Assembly: GCA_963783865.1 (NCBI GenBank)
Contig: CAWAPD010000001.1
Location: 62,001 to 126,000, forward strand
DNA: 64,000 nt
Source of the DNA: CAWAPD01 sp963783865
GTDB taxonomy: Bacteria > Actinomycetota > Thermoleophilia > UBA2241
Direction: 5' to 3'
Notes under the pieces: model-generated
Databases searched by the model: none
What the model was told of the DNA's origin: nothing
The model's input: only the letters and a program-made list of their open reading frames with translations
Shown here: positions 39,985 to 49,163 of the stretch, one piece after another
How the letters are laid out: the number at the start of each line of letters is the position of its first letter
Numbering within the stretch: position 1 is the stretch's first letter
Position numbers and translations under genes: made by a program

Positions 39985-41316
39985 ATGGAGAACCTGCCGC
40001 GAGCCACCGCCGCCCTGATCGCCGGCGCCATCCGCATCGCCGGCGCCGGCCAGGCCAGCAGCCTGCCGGGCAAGGCCGTCAACACCCTCTTCCCCGCCTA
40101 TCTGGGGGAGCACGCGAGCCGGCTGACCGACGGCTACGTCCTGGTCACCGGCACCAACGGCAAGACCACGACGGCCAACATGGCCGCGCGGGCGCTCCAC
40201 GACGCCGGCCGCGAGCTGGTCCACAACGCCGAGGGCGCCAACCTGCTGTCGGGGATCGCGACCGCGTTCCTGCGCCGGCCGTACGCGCGTTTCGCCCTGC
40301 TCGAGGTCGACGAGGCGATCGTCCCGCCGGCGATCGTCAAGCTGGGAGAGCCCAGGGCGGTCGTGCTGACCAACCTGTTCCGTGACCAGCTCGACCGCTA
40401 CGGCGAGGTCGACCGCCTCGCCGACGGCTGGCTCGGGGTCCTGCGCTCGACCCGGCGTCCCACGCTGATCGCCAACGCCGACGACCCGCTCGTGGCTCAC
40501 GTCGCCTACGCCAGCGGCCTGCCGACGGTGTTCTTCGGCGTCGAGGTCGAGGGCGCGCACGGCAGCACCGAGGTCAGCGACGTCACCCTGTGCCCGCGCT
40601 GCGCCACGATGCTCGCCTACACGTCGCGCTGGCTCTCGCAGCTCGGCGACTACGCCTGCCCACGGTGCGGGTTCGCGCGCCCCGCGCGCGACCTGTGGGC
40701 GCGGCCGGCGCCGGGCACGGGCGCTGGCGCGGAGGCGGAGGTGGGCGGCGTGGCCGCCGGCCGCCTCCGCCTTCGCACCCCCGGCCTGCACAACGTGTAC
40801 AACGCGCTCGGCGCGCTGGGCCTCGCGACCCACCTCGGCGTCGCCACCGATGCCGTCCTCACGTCGCTGGCCGCCTACCAGCCGGTCTTCGGCCGCTGGA
40901 GCAAGGTCCGCCGCGGCGAGATGGACGTGCAGGTCAACCTGGTCAAGAACCCCGCCGGCATGAACCAGACGCTGCGGGCGCTGCGCGGCCTGCCCGGCGA
41001 CAAGGCGCTGGTCTTCGTGCTGAACGACAACATCGCCGACGGCCGCGACATCTCGTGGATCTGGGACGTCGACATGGAGGAGCTGCTGCCCGAGGCACAG
41101 CATGTGGTCGCCGCGGGCACGCGCAGGCACGAGATGGCGCTGCGGCTGGCGTACGCGGGCGTGCCGGCCGAACGGCTGACGACGGCCGACGGCGTGGGCG
41201 CGGCGCTCGGCCTGCTGGCCGAGCGCCGCGCCCACGCCGTCTACTTGCTGCCGACCTACACGGCGCTCAAGGAGGTCCGCACGACCCTGGCCGGCTGGGA
41301 GACGGTGGAGGCATGA
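39985..41316 (+). CDS. murT: Lipid II isoglutaminyl synthase, MurT subunit
   Basis: 443 aa. Mur-ligase core with TGTNGKTTTANMAARAL (P-loop, about 53-69), a Cys4 zinc ribbon inserted in the middle domain (LCPRCATM and YACPRCGF), and the C-terminal DUF1727 domain (KVRRGEMDVQVNLVKNPAGM). With GatD it amidates the alpha-carboxyl of D-Glu in lipid II. A Gly/Ala-rich stretch (APGTGAGAEAEVGGVAAG) replaces part of the usual linker. The stop overlaps gatD (ATGA). Confidence 0.96.
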   Translation: MENLPRATAALIAGAIRIAGAGQASSLPGKAVNTLFPAYLGEHASRLTDGYVLVTGTNGKTTTANMAARALHDAGRELVHNAEGANLLSGIATAFLRRPYARFALLEVDEAIVPPAIVKLGEPRAVVLTNLFRDQLDRYGEVDRLADGWLGVLRSTRRPTLIANADDPLVAHVAYASGLPTVFFGVEVEGAHGSTEVSDVTLCPRCATMLAYTSRWLSQLGDYACPRCGFARPARDLWARPAPGTGAGAEAEVGGVAAGRLRLRTPGLHNVYNALGALGLATHLGVATDAVLTSLAAYQPVFGRWSKVRRGEMDVQVNLVKNPAGMNQTLRALRGLPGDKALVFVLNDNIADGRDISWIWDVDMEELLPEAQHVVAAGTRRHEMALRLAYAGVPAERLTTADGVGAALGLLAERRAHAVYLLPTYTALKEVRTTLAGWETVEA

Positions 41317-42089
41317 GCGCGCCTCCCGTCATCTCGGCCGTCCACCTGTATCCGGCGACGATGAACACGTACGGGGACCGCGGCAACGTGATCGCCCTGA
41401 CCCACCGCGCGGCGTTGCGCGGCATCGAGCTGCGCTGGCATCCCGTCGAGCTGGGCGACGGGCCGCCGGCCAGCTGCGACCTGGTGTTCATGGGGGGCGG
41501 CCAGGACCGCGTGCAGCACGCGATCGCCGACGACCTGGCCCGCCTGCGCCCCTGGCTCGAGGCGCTGGCCGGCGGCGGCGCGGTCATCTTCGCCGTCTGC
41601 GCCGGCCTGCAGCTGCTGGGCCGCCGCTACGTCGCCGCCGACGGGTCGGTCCTCGAGGGCATCGGCCTGCTCGACCTGGAGACGCTGGCGGCGCTGCCCG
41701 GCGAGTGGCGGCTCATCGGCAACGTGGTCGTCGAGGTCGAAACGCCGGCCGGCGCGCGCCGCCTTGCCGGCTTTGAGAATCACGGCGGCCGCACGCGCCT
41801 GGGCGCCATCGAGCCGCTGGGCCGCGTCGTCTGCGGCTGGGGCAACAACGGCGAGGACGGCGGCGAGGGCGCCGTGTCGGGCTCGATCCTGGCGACCTAC
41901 CTCCACGGCCCCGTGCTGCCGAAGAACGCCTGGCTGACCGATCGGCTGCTGCAGGGTGCGGCGGTCCATGCCGGGATCGACGGGCCGTTGGCGCCGCTCG
42001 AGTCGCCGCTCGAGGACGCGGCCCAGACCGAGGCCATCCGGGCCGGCGAGCGCGACGAGCAGGCACGGCGGCGCGGGCGGCGGTCGTGA
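41313..42089 (+). CDS. gatD: Lipid II isoglutaminyl synthase, GatD glutaminase subunit
   Basis: 258 aa, class I CobB/CobQ-type glutamine amidotransferase. Nucleophile Cys in VIFAVCAGLQLLGRRYV (about residue 96), FENHGGRTRLG, and the catalytic His in TYLHGPVLPKN (about 199). It supplies ammonia to MurT. It overlaps murT and the next gene by 4 nt each (ATGA and GTGA), forming a tight three-gene unit. The Glu/Arg-rich C-terminal tail (last 35 residues) is longer than usual. Confidence 0.95.
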   Translation: MSAPPVISAVHLYPATMNTYGDRGNVIALTHRAALRGIELRWHPVELGDGPPASCDLVFMGGGQDRVQHAIADDLARLRPWLEALAGGGAVIFAVCAGLQLLGRRYVAADGSVLEGIGLLDLETLAALPGEWRLIGNVVVEVETPAGARRLAGFENHGGRTRLGAIEPLGRVVCGWGNNGEDGGEGAVSGSILATYLHGPVLPKNAWLTDRLLQGAAVHAGIDGPLAPLESPLEDAAQTEAIRAGERDEQARRRGRRS

Positions 42090-43267
42090 CCGCCGACGAC
42101 CCGCTCGCCCTCGCCGGAGCGCTCGCCCGGCTGCACGGCGCCGAGGACCTGGCCGACGTGCTGCCGGCGGCCGCGGCGGCCGCGGCGGCGCTGACGCGCT
42201 CGGCCCGCGCGGTGGCCGCCCTGCCCGAGTCGGCCGGCGGCTGCCTCGCGGCGCCCGGCTACCACGACGCCGGCAGGGGGTGGGTCGACACCGACCTGCA
42301 CTGGTCGCCCGGCCTCTGGCCCTCGGGAGCGGTCGTGGAGACGCGCGACGAGTGGGCCGGCTCGGCGCTCGAGCCGGTCCCCGCCATCTGCGCACCGTTC
42401 CGGGCAGGGTCGCACGCCGATGGCTTCCTGGCCGTCGCCGGACGGTCCGACGGCTATGGCACCGGCGACGTCCGGCTCCTCGAGGCGGTGGCGGAGCACG
42501 TCGGCCTGCGGTTGCGCGACCTCGACGTCGTCGCCCGCTTCGCCCGCCTGCTCGGGCCGGGCGAGCCGCCGTCGCTGGACGGCGTCGAGATCGCCTGCCT
42601 CTACGCGCCCAGCGGCGTGACCGTGATGCGCTTCGGCGGCGACTTCCTCGACTTCATGGGCGGCGGCAACCTGAAGCAGGTAGCGGTAGCGATCGGCGAC
42701 GTGGCCGGCAAGGGCATCGAGGCGGCCTCGGTAGCCGTCGCCGCCAAATACGCGGTGCGTGCGGTCGTGACCCAGATGCGCTGGCCGCCGCCGCCCGGCG
42801 AGGCCCTGATGGAGGCGAACAACGCCCTGCTCGAAGGCCGGCTCGCCGGAGAGACGTTCGTCACCCTCGAGATCGCGTCGCTCAACGCGCGCGACGGCAC
42901 GCTCGCCATCGCCAGTGCCGGCCACCCCACGCCGGCCGTGCTGCGCGCCGCCGGCGGCGTCGAGCGGCCGATCCTGCTCACCGCACCGGCCATCGGCGTG
43001 AGCCCGGAGGCGGAGGTGCACCCGTTCCCGACCGAGGTCGTCGACCTGGACCGGGGCGACGCGGTGCTGCTGTTCACCGACGGGGTGACGGAGGCGCGCG
43101 ACGAGCAGGGACGGTTCTACGAAGACGAGCGCCTGGTGGAGGCGCTCGAGGAGCTGCGCGGCCTTCCGGCCGCGCAGCTCCTCGAGCGCCTCCACGCCGA
43201 CGTCGTGCGTTTCACGCGTGGCCGGCGCCTGGACGACATCGCCATCGCGCTGCTGCGGCTGACCTGA
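42086..43267 (+). CDS. GAF plus SpoIIE-type PP2C serine phosphatase
   Basis: 393 aa from GTG 42086, overlapping gatD. N-terminal GAF-like domain (about 10-160), then a SpoIIE/RsbU phosphatase domain (about 175-392) with metal-site residues in GGDFLDFM and IGDVAGKGIEAA, SAGHPTPAVLR, LLFTDGVTEARDEQGRFY and DDIAIALLRL. Such enzymes dephosphorylate anti-anti-sigma factors in partner-switch systems. It is translationally coupled to the murT-gatD amidation genes, and an RsbRD-like gene lies 3 kb away; a link to cell-wall stress is inferred. Confidence 0.93.
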   Translation: MTADDPLALAGALARLHGAEDLADVLPAAAAAAAALTRSARAVAALPESAGGCLAAPGYHDAGRGWVDTDLHWSPGLWPSGAVVETRDEWAGSALEPVPAICAPFRAGSHADGFLAVAGRSDGYGTGDVRLLEAVAEHVGLRLRDLDVVARFARLLGPGEPPSLDGVEIACLYAPSGVTVMRFGGDFLDFMGGGNLKQVAVAIGDVAGKGIEAASVAVAAKYAVRAVVTQMRWPPPPGEALMEANNALLEGRLAGETFVTLEIASLNARDGTLAIASAGHPTPAVLRAAGGVERPILLTAPAIGVSPEAEVHPFPTEVVDLDRGDAVLLFTDGVTEARDEQGRFYEDERLVEALEELRGLPAAQLLERLHADVVRFTRGRRLDDIAIALLRLT

Positions 43268-43306
43268 AACCGCGACCGGCGCGCCCCGCGAGGCGAACCG
43301 CTGCTA

Positions 43307-43312
43307 TAGACT
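43307..43312 (+). promoter_or_regulatory. -10 TAGACT before the 43373 gene
   Basis: CTATAGACT lies 61 nt upstream of GTG 43373. The leader has a small hairpin GACGGT-CGT-ACCGTC and then GGGAGG. Confidence 0.45.
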
Positions 43313-43372
43313 ACGGCGCGCCGGCCGATACCTACCCCAAGACGGTCGTACCGTCATCGACGGGAGGACGAC

Positions 43373-43789
43373 GTGCAGCTCGCGCGACTGCGCAGACAGG
43401 ACGGCTTCATCAGGGGCCTGGTCATGTGGGGGGCGATCATCTTCGTCGTCGCCGTGGTCGTCCTCGACCTCGTCACGACGATCGAGTCCCACTATGGCGT
43501 CAAGCAGGCCGCCACCGACGCCGCCAACGCCGCCCTGTCGGACTACGCACTCTCCAGCAACACCTTCGAGGCTGAGCAACGCGCGAAAGCGGAGCTGCAG
43601 GACCGCGGCATGTACATGACCTACTTCCGCATCACGCCCAACACGGCCGACGGCACGGTCGTGACGATCAGCGACACCAAAGAGGTCAACACCTACATGT
43701 TCCACTACCTCACCGGCATGCCGTGGGGCGTGGGCACGTGGCTCCAGGCCCAGCTCAACCCGAAGGCCACCGAGACCAGCACCAAGTGA
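43373..43789 (+). CDS. Single-pass membrane protein, TadE/pilin-like
   Basis: 138 aa. A short basic N-terminus (LARLRRQDGFIRG) precedes a membrane helix (about 15-37, LVMWGAIIFVVAVVVLDLV), then an Ala/Asp-rich amphipathic helix (YGVKQAATDAANAALSDYAL) and a small outer domain. This resembles TadE/TadG-type minor pilins or Vir-like single-pass proteins, but no Tad genes are near. GTG start with GGGAGG. Function unknown. Confidence 0.7.
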   Translation: MQLARLRRQDGFIRGLVMWGAIIFVVAVVVLDLVTTIESHYGVKQAATDAANAALSDYALSSNTFEAEQRAKAELQDRGMYMTYFRITPNTADGTVVTISDTKEVNTYMFHYLTGMPWGVGTWLQAQLNPKATETSTK

Positions 43790-43883
43790 CGGCGCGGTAG
43801 CCCATCGGGCTCCCCCGGGGGCGACGGGGGGCGGCTTCGAGAGATCCCTGCGAGATCGGTGCGATGCGCGCGGCGCGTCGCGT

Positions 43884-44954
43884 TCAGCGCGACGTGCGCA
43901 GGCGGCGGCGAGCGGCGTGCCGTTCGAGGGCCAGCGCGACCAGCCGGTCGGCGAGCTCGGGGTAGGGCACGCCGCTCGCCGCCCACACCTTCGGGAACCC
44001 GCTCATGTCGGTCATGCCGGGGATCGTGTTGATCTCGTTCACCAGCACGCGGCCGCTGCCGCGCTCGAGGAAGAAGTCGCAGCGCGCGTAGCCGGCGCAG
44101 TCGACGGCCGTGAACACCCTCGCCGCGAGACCGCGGACCTCCTCGGCCTGGACGACCATCAGGTCGGCCGGGATGGCGAACGCCATCATGCCGTCGGTGT
44201 ACTTCGACTCGTAGTCGTAGAACTCGTTCTGCGGCGTCACCTCGGCGGCGACCGACACCTCGGGCCGGTCGTTGCCGATCACCCCGCACTCGATCTCGCG
44301 CGCGTCGGCGAACGCCTCGACGATCACCTTGCGGTCGAATGCGAAGGCGAGCTCGAGCGCCGCGCGCAGCTCGGAGCGGTCGTGGGCCTTGCTGATGCCG
44401 ACGCTCGAACCCAGGTTCACCGGCTTGACGAACACCGGATAGGCGAAGCGGGCCGCGACGGCGGCGACGGCGGCGTCGAGGTCGCCGCCGCCCTCGCGCA
44501 CCACCAGGTAGTCGACCTGCGGCAGGCCGGCCTGCGCGAGGACCGCCTTCATCAGCTCCTTGTCCATGCTCACGGCGCTGGCGGCCACGCCCGCGCCGGC
44601 GTAGGGCAGGTCGGCGAGCTCGAACAGGCCCTGGATGGTGCCGTCCTCGCCGTAGGTGCCGTGCAGCATCGGGAAGGCGACGTCGATGGGGATCGTCTCG
44701 CCGTCCTCGGTCTGCAGGCCGGGCCGTGTGGGGTCGGCGAGCAAGGCGACGGGCCGGGACGGCGAAGCCGCCAGCCCGTCGCGCACCGCCGCCTGGAAGT
44801 CGTCGACCAGCAGCCAGCGACCCTCGGGCGTGATGCCGACGGGGACGACGCGGTAGCGGTCGGGGTCGAGCGCGGCGGCCACGCTGCGGGCCGAGGCCAG
44901 CGACACCTCGTGCTCGGCCGAGCGCCCGCCGAAGATCAGGGCGAGGTCCATCAT
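43884..44954 (-). CDS. ddl: D-alanine-D-alanine ligase
   Basis: 356 aa, ATP-grasp. Motifs: LALIFGGRSAEHEVSLASARS, LHGTYGEDGTIQGLFEL, VKPVNLGSSVGISKAHD, YDYESKYTDG and VNEINTIPGMTDMSGFPKVW. The Tyr in EFYDYESKY marks a D-Ala-D-Ala rather than D-Ala-D-lactate enzyme only weakly. It makes the terminal dipeptide of peptidoglycan. ATG 44954 (a second ATG follows at once) lies 7 nt after a TAGACT -10 and has no Shine-Dalgarno. It is 19 nt downstream of the carboxypeptidase gene. Confidence 0.96.
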   Translation of the reverse strand: MMDLALIFGGRSAEHEVSLASARSVAAALDPDRYRVVPVGITPEGRWLLVDDFQAAVRDGLAASPSRPVALLADPTRPGLQTEDGETIPIDVAFPMLHGTYGEDGTIQGLFELADLPYAGAGVAASAVSMDKELMKAVLAQAGLPQVDYLVVREGGGDLDAAVAAVAARFAYPVFVKPVNLGSSVGISKAHDRSELRAALELAFAFDRKVIVEAFADAREIECGVIGNDRPEVSVAAEVTPQNEFYDYESKYTDGMMAFAIPADLMVVQAEEVRGLAARVFTAVDCAGYARCDFFLERGSGRVLVNEINTIPGMTDMSGFPKVWAASGVPYPELADRLVALALERHAARRRLRTSR

Positions 44955-44961
44955 CCGCGGT

Positions 44962-44967
44962 AGTCTA
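44962..44967 (-). promoter_or_regulatory. -10 TAGACT of ddl, leaderless geometry
   Basis: Lies in the 19-nt gap between the carboxypeptidase stop and the ddl ATG, with 7 nt to the start codon. Confidence 0.55.
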
Positions 44968-44973
44968 TCCCGT

Positions 44974-46263
44974 CTACGGGCGCGAGCGGGCGAGCGCGAC
45001 GGCGATGGCGTCCTGCGCCTTGTGGGCGGCGGAGACGTCGATCCAGGACCTGTTCATCAGCATCGAGAACACGACGTGGTGGCCGTTGGCCGTGGTCTCG
45101 TAACCCGACAGGCAGCTGGCGATGCTGATCGTGCCGGTCTTGCCGTGGAGGTTGTTCTGCGCCGGCGTGCCCCGCATGCGGTCGTACAGGGTGCCATCGT
45201 GGCCGGCGATCGAGAGCGAGGCCCAGAACAGCGGGTAGTCGGGGCGCGCGGCCATCACCCTCAGCAGCCTGACGATCGACCAAGCGGTGAGCCGGTCCTG
45301 GTGGCTCAGACCAGAGCCGTCGGCCAGCACGAACTGTGTCGGCGGGATGCCGCTGTCCTCGAGGAACGACGCCTTGACGGCGTCGCCCGCGACGGTCGAG
45401 CCGGTGCCGCGGAAGAGCGCGCCCAGGGCCTTGGTGATCTCCTCCGCGTAGAAGTTGTCGCTCGGCTTGTCCATGCCGGCGAGCACGACGTAGAGCGGCG
45501 GCGAGTACTCCGTGTAGCGCAGCAGATAGGTGGACGGCACCGTGCCGGTGCGCGGCGCGCCGGCCACGTCGATACCGTGGCTCTCGAGCATCTCCGTCAG
45601 CCGGCGCGCCGCGGCCAGCCCGGGGTCGCTCACGCGCACGCCGTCGACGACGCCCTCGTTCAGCGACAGGGCCGACAGCGGGCCGCAGTCCTGCCACTCG
45701 CCCGGCGCCCAGGTCGAGACGGTGCGCCGACCGTCGAACAGCGACTCGTCGCCGACGACGTGCCCGGTGATCCGAGTCACTCCCATGGAGACGAGCATGG
45801 TGACGAAGTCGTCCAGCCGCGACGACGGCCGGTGCAGGGTGCTCGACGCGTAGGAGGCGGTGCAGAGCGTGGGGTCGCCGTAGCCCTTGAGGTAGACGCT
45901 GCCGCGCAGGACGCCGCCCGTGTCCGGCGGGTCGGGCGGTACGTACAACTCGGTCCTGAAACGGTACTCGGCGCCCAGCTTCGCCAGCGCCGTGGAAGCG
46001 GTGACGAGCTTCATGTTGGAGGCCGGCGCCAGGCGCGTGGTCGTGTTGCGGTTGAAGAGCGTGCGGCCGGTGTCCATGTCGACGACCCGCACGCCGGTGC
46101 CGGAGCCGGAAAAGCCCCAAGCCGAGAGGATGCCGCCGATGCGGCCGCCGATCGAGGCTTGCGCCGGCGCTGCGGCGAGCAACAGGAGGAGCAGGGCGGC
46201 GAGGGCGGCGGCCGGCGCCGCGCCGCGGCGCCGGCCGCTGCCCTCGCTACTCGTTCTCGTCAC
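44974..46263 (-). CDS. dacB: D-alanyl-D-alanine carboxypeptidase/endopeptidase, PBP4 (S13) family
   Basis: 429 aa from GTG 46263. Signal peptide (about 12-37, ALAALLLLLLAAAPAQAS). Active-site motifs: S82-N-M-K85 in APASNMKLVTAS, the SDN triad in KPSDNFYAEEITKAL and KTG in NNLHGKTGTIS. It trims or cuts peptidoglycan peptides outside the membrane. The start lies within the 3' end of the RsbRD-like gene (17-nt overlap). The frame continues upstream but that part is antisense-like Arg/Ser sequence. Confidence 0.93.
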   Translation of the reverse strand: MTRTSSEGSGRRRGAAPAAALAALLLLLLAAAPAQASIGGRIGGILSAWGFSGSGTGVRVVDMDTGRTLFNRNTTTRLAPASNMKLVTASTALAKLGAEYRFRTELYVPPDPPDTGGVLRGSVYLKGYGDPTLCTASYASSTLHRPSSRLDDFVTMLVSMGVTRITGHVVGDESLFDGRRTVSTWAPGEWQDCGPLSALSLNEGVVDGVRVSDPGLAAARRLTEMLESHGIDVAGAPRTGTVPSTYLLRYTEYSPPLYVVLAGMDKPSDNFYAEEITKALGALFRGTGSTVAGDAVKASFLEDSGIPPTQFVLADGSGLSHQDRLTAWSIVRLLRVMAARPDYPLFWASLSIAGHDGTLYDRMRGTPAQNNLHGKTGTISIASCLSGYETTANGHHVVFSMLMNRSWIDVSAAHKAQDAIAVALARSRP

Positions 46264-46710
46264 CGATGAGCCCGCCACCCAGATACCCCTTGATCTCGAC
46301 CTGTACCAGCCGGTCCATGAACGCGTCGACCTGCTGCATCTCCTCCATGGCCTGCCCAAACGCCGGCACGTCGCCGGTCACCTGCGCGTCGCGCAGCACC
46401 TTCCACATCGCCGTCCGCACCAGCTGCAGCGCCGTCACGACGCCGCTCAGCTCGAACCCCAGACGGGCCCTGCCGGCGGCCTCGCGGTACGCCTCGCTCT
46501 CGAAGTCGCGGATGACCCCGGGCTTCTCGTACTCCTCCGCCTGGGTGAGGTTGACGAGACCATCGACCACGTTGCGCACGATGCGCGCCCCGACCGGGCT
46601 CTCGAGCACCTCGCTGTACTCGTCGTCGATGCCCGCCGCGCCACGCAGCTCGGTCTGCCACGCACGGAACAGCTCGTCGCGGCGGTCGCGGAACAGGATC
46701 GCGAGCTCTT

Positions 46711-46714
<4 letters not shown>
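46247..46714 (-). CDS. RsbRD N-terminal-domain-like helical protein
   Basis: 155 aa, all helical, with the pattern of the RsbRD/RsbRA sensory domain: LAILFRDRRDELFRAWQTEL at the N-terminus, then RIVRNVVDGLVNL, ELSGVVTALQLVRTAMWKVL and a final acidic helix. No STAS domain follows, so it is a free sensory module. It overlaps larB (GTGA at the start) and dacB (at its end). It might feed the SpoIIE phosphatase system at 42086, but this is inference. Confidence 0.7.
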
Positions 46715-47478
<764 letters not shown>

Positions 47479-47597
47479 CCGGCTCCTGTTCACCCGCGCG
47501 CGCCACTGCCGCTCCAGCAAGTGACCATCGACTTTACACCGAAAGACGCGGGGAATCCTGCTATCCTAGTCCGGCAACACGGCAAGGAAGAGCTCGC

Positions 47598-49103
47598 CTG
47601 GTCACCTTCGTTCAGCGGCACCGCTATTGGGTCTTCGGCGCGATCGCGTTGATCGCGGCACTCGCCTTCTTCGGGTTCGAGTTCGCGACGGCTCCGACGC
47701 TGGGCGCCGTGACGCCCTCTCCCGACGCCTACCTGAACCACGACTCCCTCACGGTCAGCGTTCCGGTGAGCGGGGCCGACCGCCTCCACGACCTCTCCGT
47801 GCGCCTCGACGGCCACGACGTCACCCCCAGCGTGCGCCTGTCGGCCGACCGCCTCTACTTCGCGACCGGGCGCCTCGCCGACGGCAGCCACGTCGTGTCG
47901 TTCAGGGCCAAGAGCTCCAACGTCCTGCGGCCCGACGTGGCCACGACGTGGACGTTCTCGGTCGACACGACGGCGCCGACGCTGGTCGTGGAGACGCCGG
48001 GCGCCGACGCAGTCGTGAGCAAGGCGCCGGCGCAGGTGGCGGGCGCCACCGAGCCGGGCGCGACGGTCGTGGCGACCGCCGGCGGGGCGACGGCGACCGC
48101 CGTCGCCGGCGCCGACGGTCGCTTCGCCGTCGCGCCGACCGTCCCCGACGGCCAGACGACCCTGCGCCTCACGGCGACCGACAAGGCCGGCAACGCGACG
48201 GACCTCACCCGGCGCTTCCTGGCCGACGCCCAGCCGCCCAGGCTGACCGTGACCGGCCTGCACAAGATCGTGGGCACCTCCAGCCCGCACATCCAGGTGA
48301 TCGCCACCGACGAGGCGGCGACGCCGCTGCTGCGGCTGGTCCTCGACGGCAAGCAGATGATCTCGCAGCGCACGCAGGAGCAGATCGAAGTCCCGATCGA
48401 CAAGCTGCCCGAGGGCCTGCACACCATCTCCATCACCGCCCTCGACCGCGGCGGGCACAAGGCCGTCAGTCACAAGACGTTCCTGGTGAACAGCACCGAG
48501 AAGCTCGGCAAGGCGACGCTGATCGCCGGCGCCCGCGGCAAGGACGTGCAGGCGCTGCAGCGTCGGCTCAAGAAGGAGGGTTACTACCACGGGCACATCA
48601 CCGGCGTGCTCGACGCCAAGACCGTCAAGGGCGTCAAGGCGATGGAGGCCGACCTCGGCCTGACCCAGGACGGCATCGTCGGGCCGATGCTGCTGGGCGG
48701 GCTGGCCGGACGCATCGTCATCGTCCAGCACGAGCACCGCCTCTACTTCTACCTCAGCGGCAAGCTGAAGAAGACCTACACGGTGGCCACCGGCCAGCCC
48801 GCCTACCCCACGCCGAACGGCACCTTCTCCGTGGTGTGGATGACCAAGAACCCCACCTGGACGCCGCCCGACTCTCCCTGGGCCGCCGGCGCCAAGCCGG
48901 TGGCGCCCGGGCCCGACAACCCGGTCGGCATGCGCTGGATCGGTACCAGCGCCTCGGGCGTGGGCATCCACGGCGTGCCGTCGTCGGAGAACTCCTCGAT
49001 CGGCACCTACGCCTCGCACGGCTGCATCCGCATGTACGAGTGGGACGTGGAGGAGCTCTACGACTGGGTCCAGGTCGGCATGCCGGTCATCATCGAGCCC
49101 TGA
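47598..49103 (+). CDS. L,D-transpeptidase with Ig-like, peptidoglycan-binding and YkuD domains
   Basis: 501 aa from CTG 47598. Membrane anchor (about 8-30, YWVFGAIALIAALAFFGFEF), two or three Ig-like domains (about 40-300, each ending RFLADA or TFLVNS), a PG_binding_1 domain (about 308-370, GKDVQALQRRLKKEGYYHG), and a YkuD domain (about 371-500) with active site HGCIR (Cys about 476). It makes 3-3 cross-links or joins proteins to peptidoglycan. No ATG, GTG or TTG lies near a sensible start: upstream in frame is only Arg/Pro-rich antisense of larB. AAGGAAG 8-9 nt before the CTG fits CTG initiation. Confidence 0.93.
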   Translation: MVTFVQRHRYWVFGAIALIAALAFFGFEFATAPTLGAVTPSPDAYLNHDSLTVSVPVSGADRLHDLSVRLDGHDVTPSVRLSADRLYFATGRLADGSHVVSFRAKSSNVLRPDVATTWTFSVDTTAPTLVVETPGADAVVSKAPAQVAGATEPGATVVATAGGATATAVAGADGRFAVAPTVPDGQTTLRLTATDKAGNATDLTRRFLADAQPPRLTVTGLHKIVGTSSPHIQVIATDEAATPLLRLVLDGKQMISQRTQEQIEVPIDKLPEGLHTISITALDRGGHKAVSHKTFLVNSTEKLGKATLIAGARGKDVQALQRRLKKEGYYHGHITGVLDAKTVKGVKAMEADLGLTQDGIVGPMLLGGLAGRIVIVQHEHRLYFYLSGKLKKTYTVATGQPAYPTPNGTFSVVWMTKNPTWTPPDSPWAAGAKPVAPGPDNPVGMRWIGTSASGVGIHGVPSSENSSIGTYASHGCIRMYEWDVEELYDWVQVGMPVIIEP

Positions 49104-49105
49104 CC

Positions 49106-49151
49106 GTGGCCATCCCCATCGCCGTCCCCATCGCCGACCCTATCGCCGACC
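49106..49151 (+). repeat. Short tandem repeat, 12-nt unit
   Basis: Three imperfect copies of a 12-nt unit ending CCNATCGCC occur in the gap between the L,D-transpeptidase and DUF1015 genes. They occupy the place where a Shine-Dalgarno would be expected. Confidence 0.6.
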
Positions 49152-49163
49152 CCGACCCGACCC

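Noticed and set aside
44974..46359. Longer form of dacB starting at 46359
   Set aside because: The extension is out-of-frame sequence of the RsbRD-like gene; GTG 46263 leads straight into a normal signal peptide.
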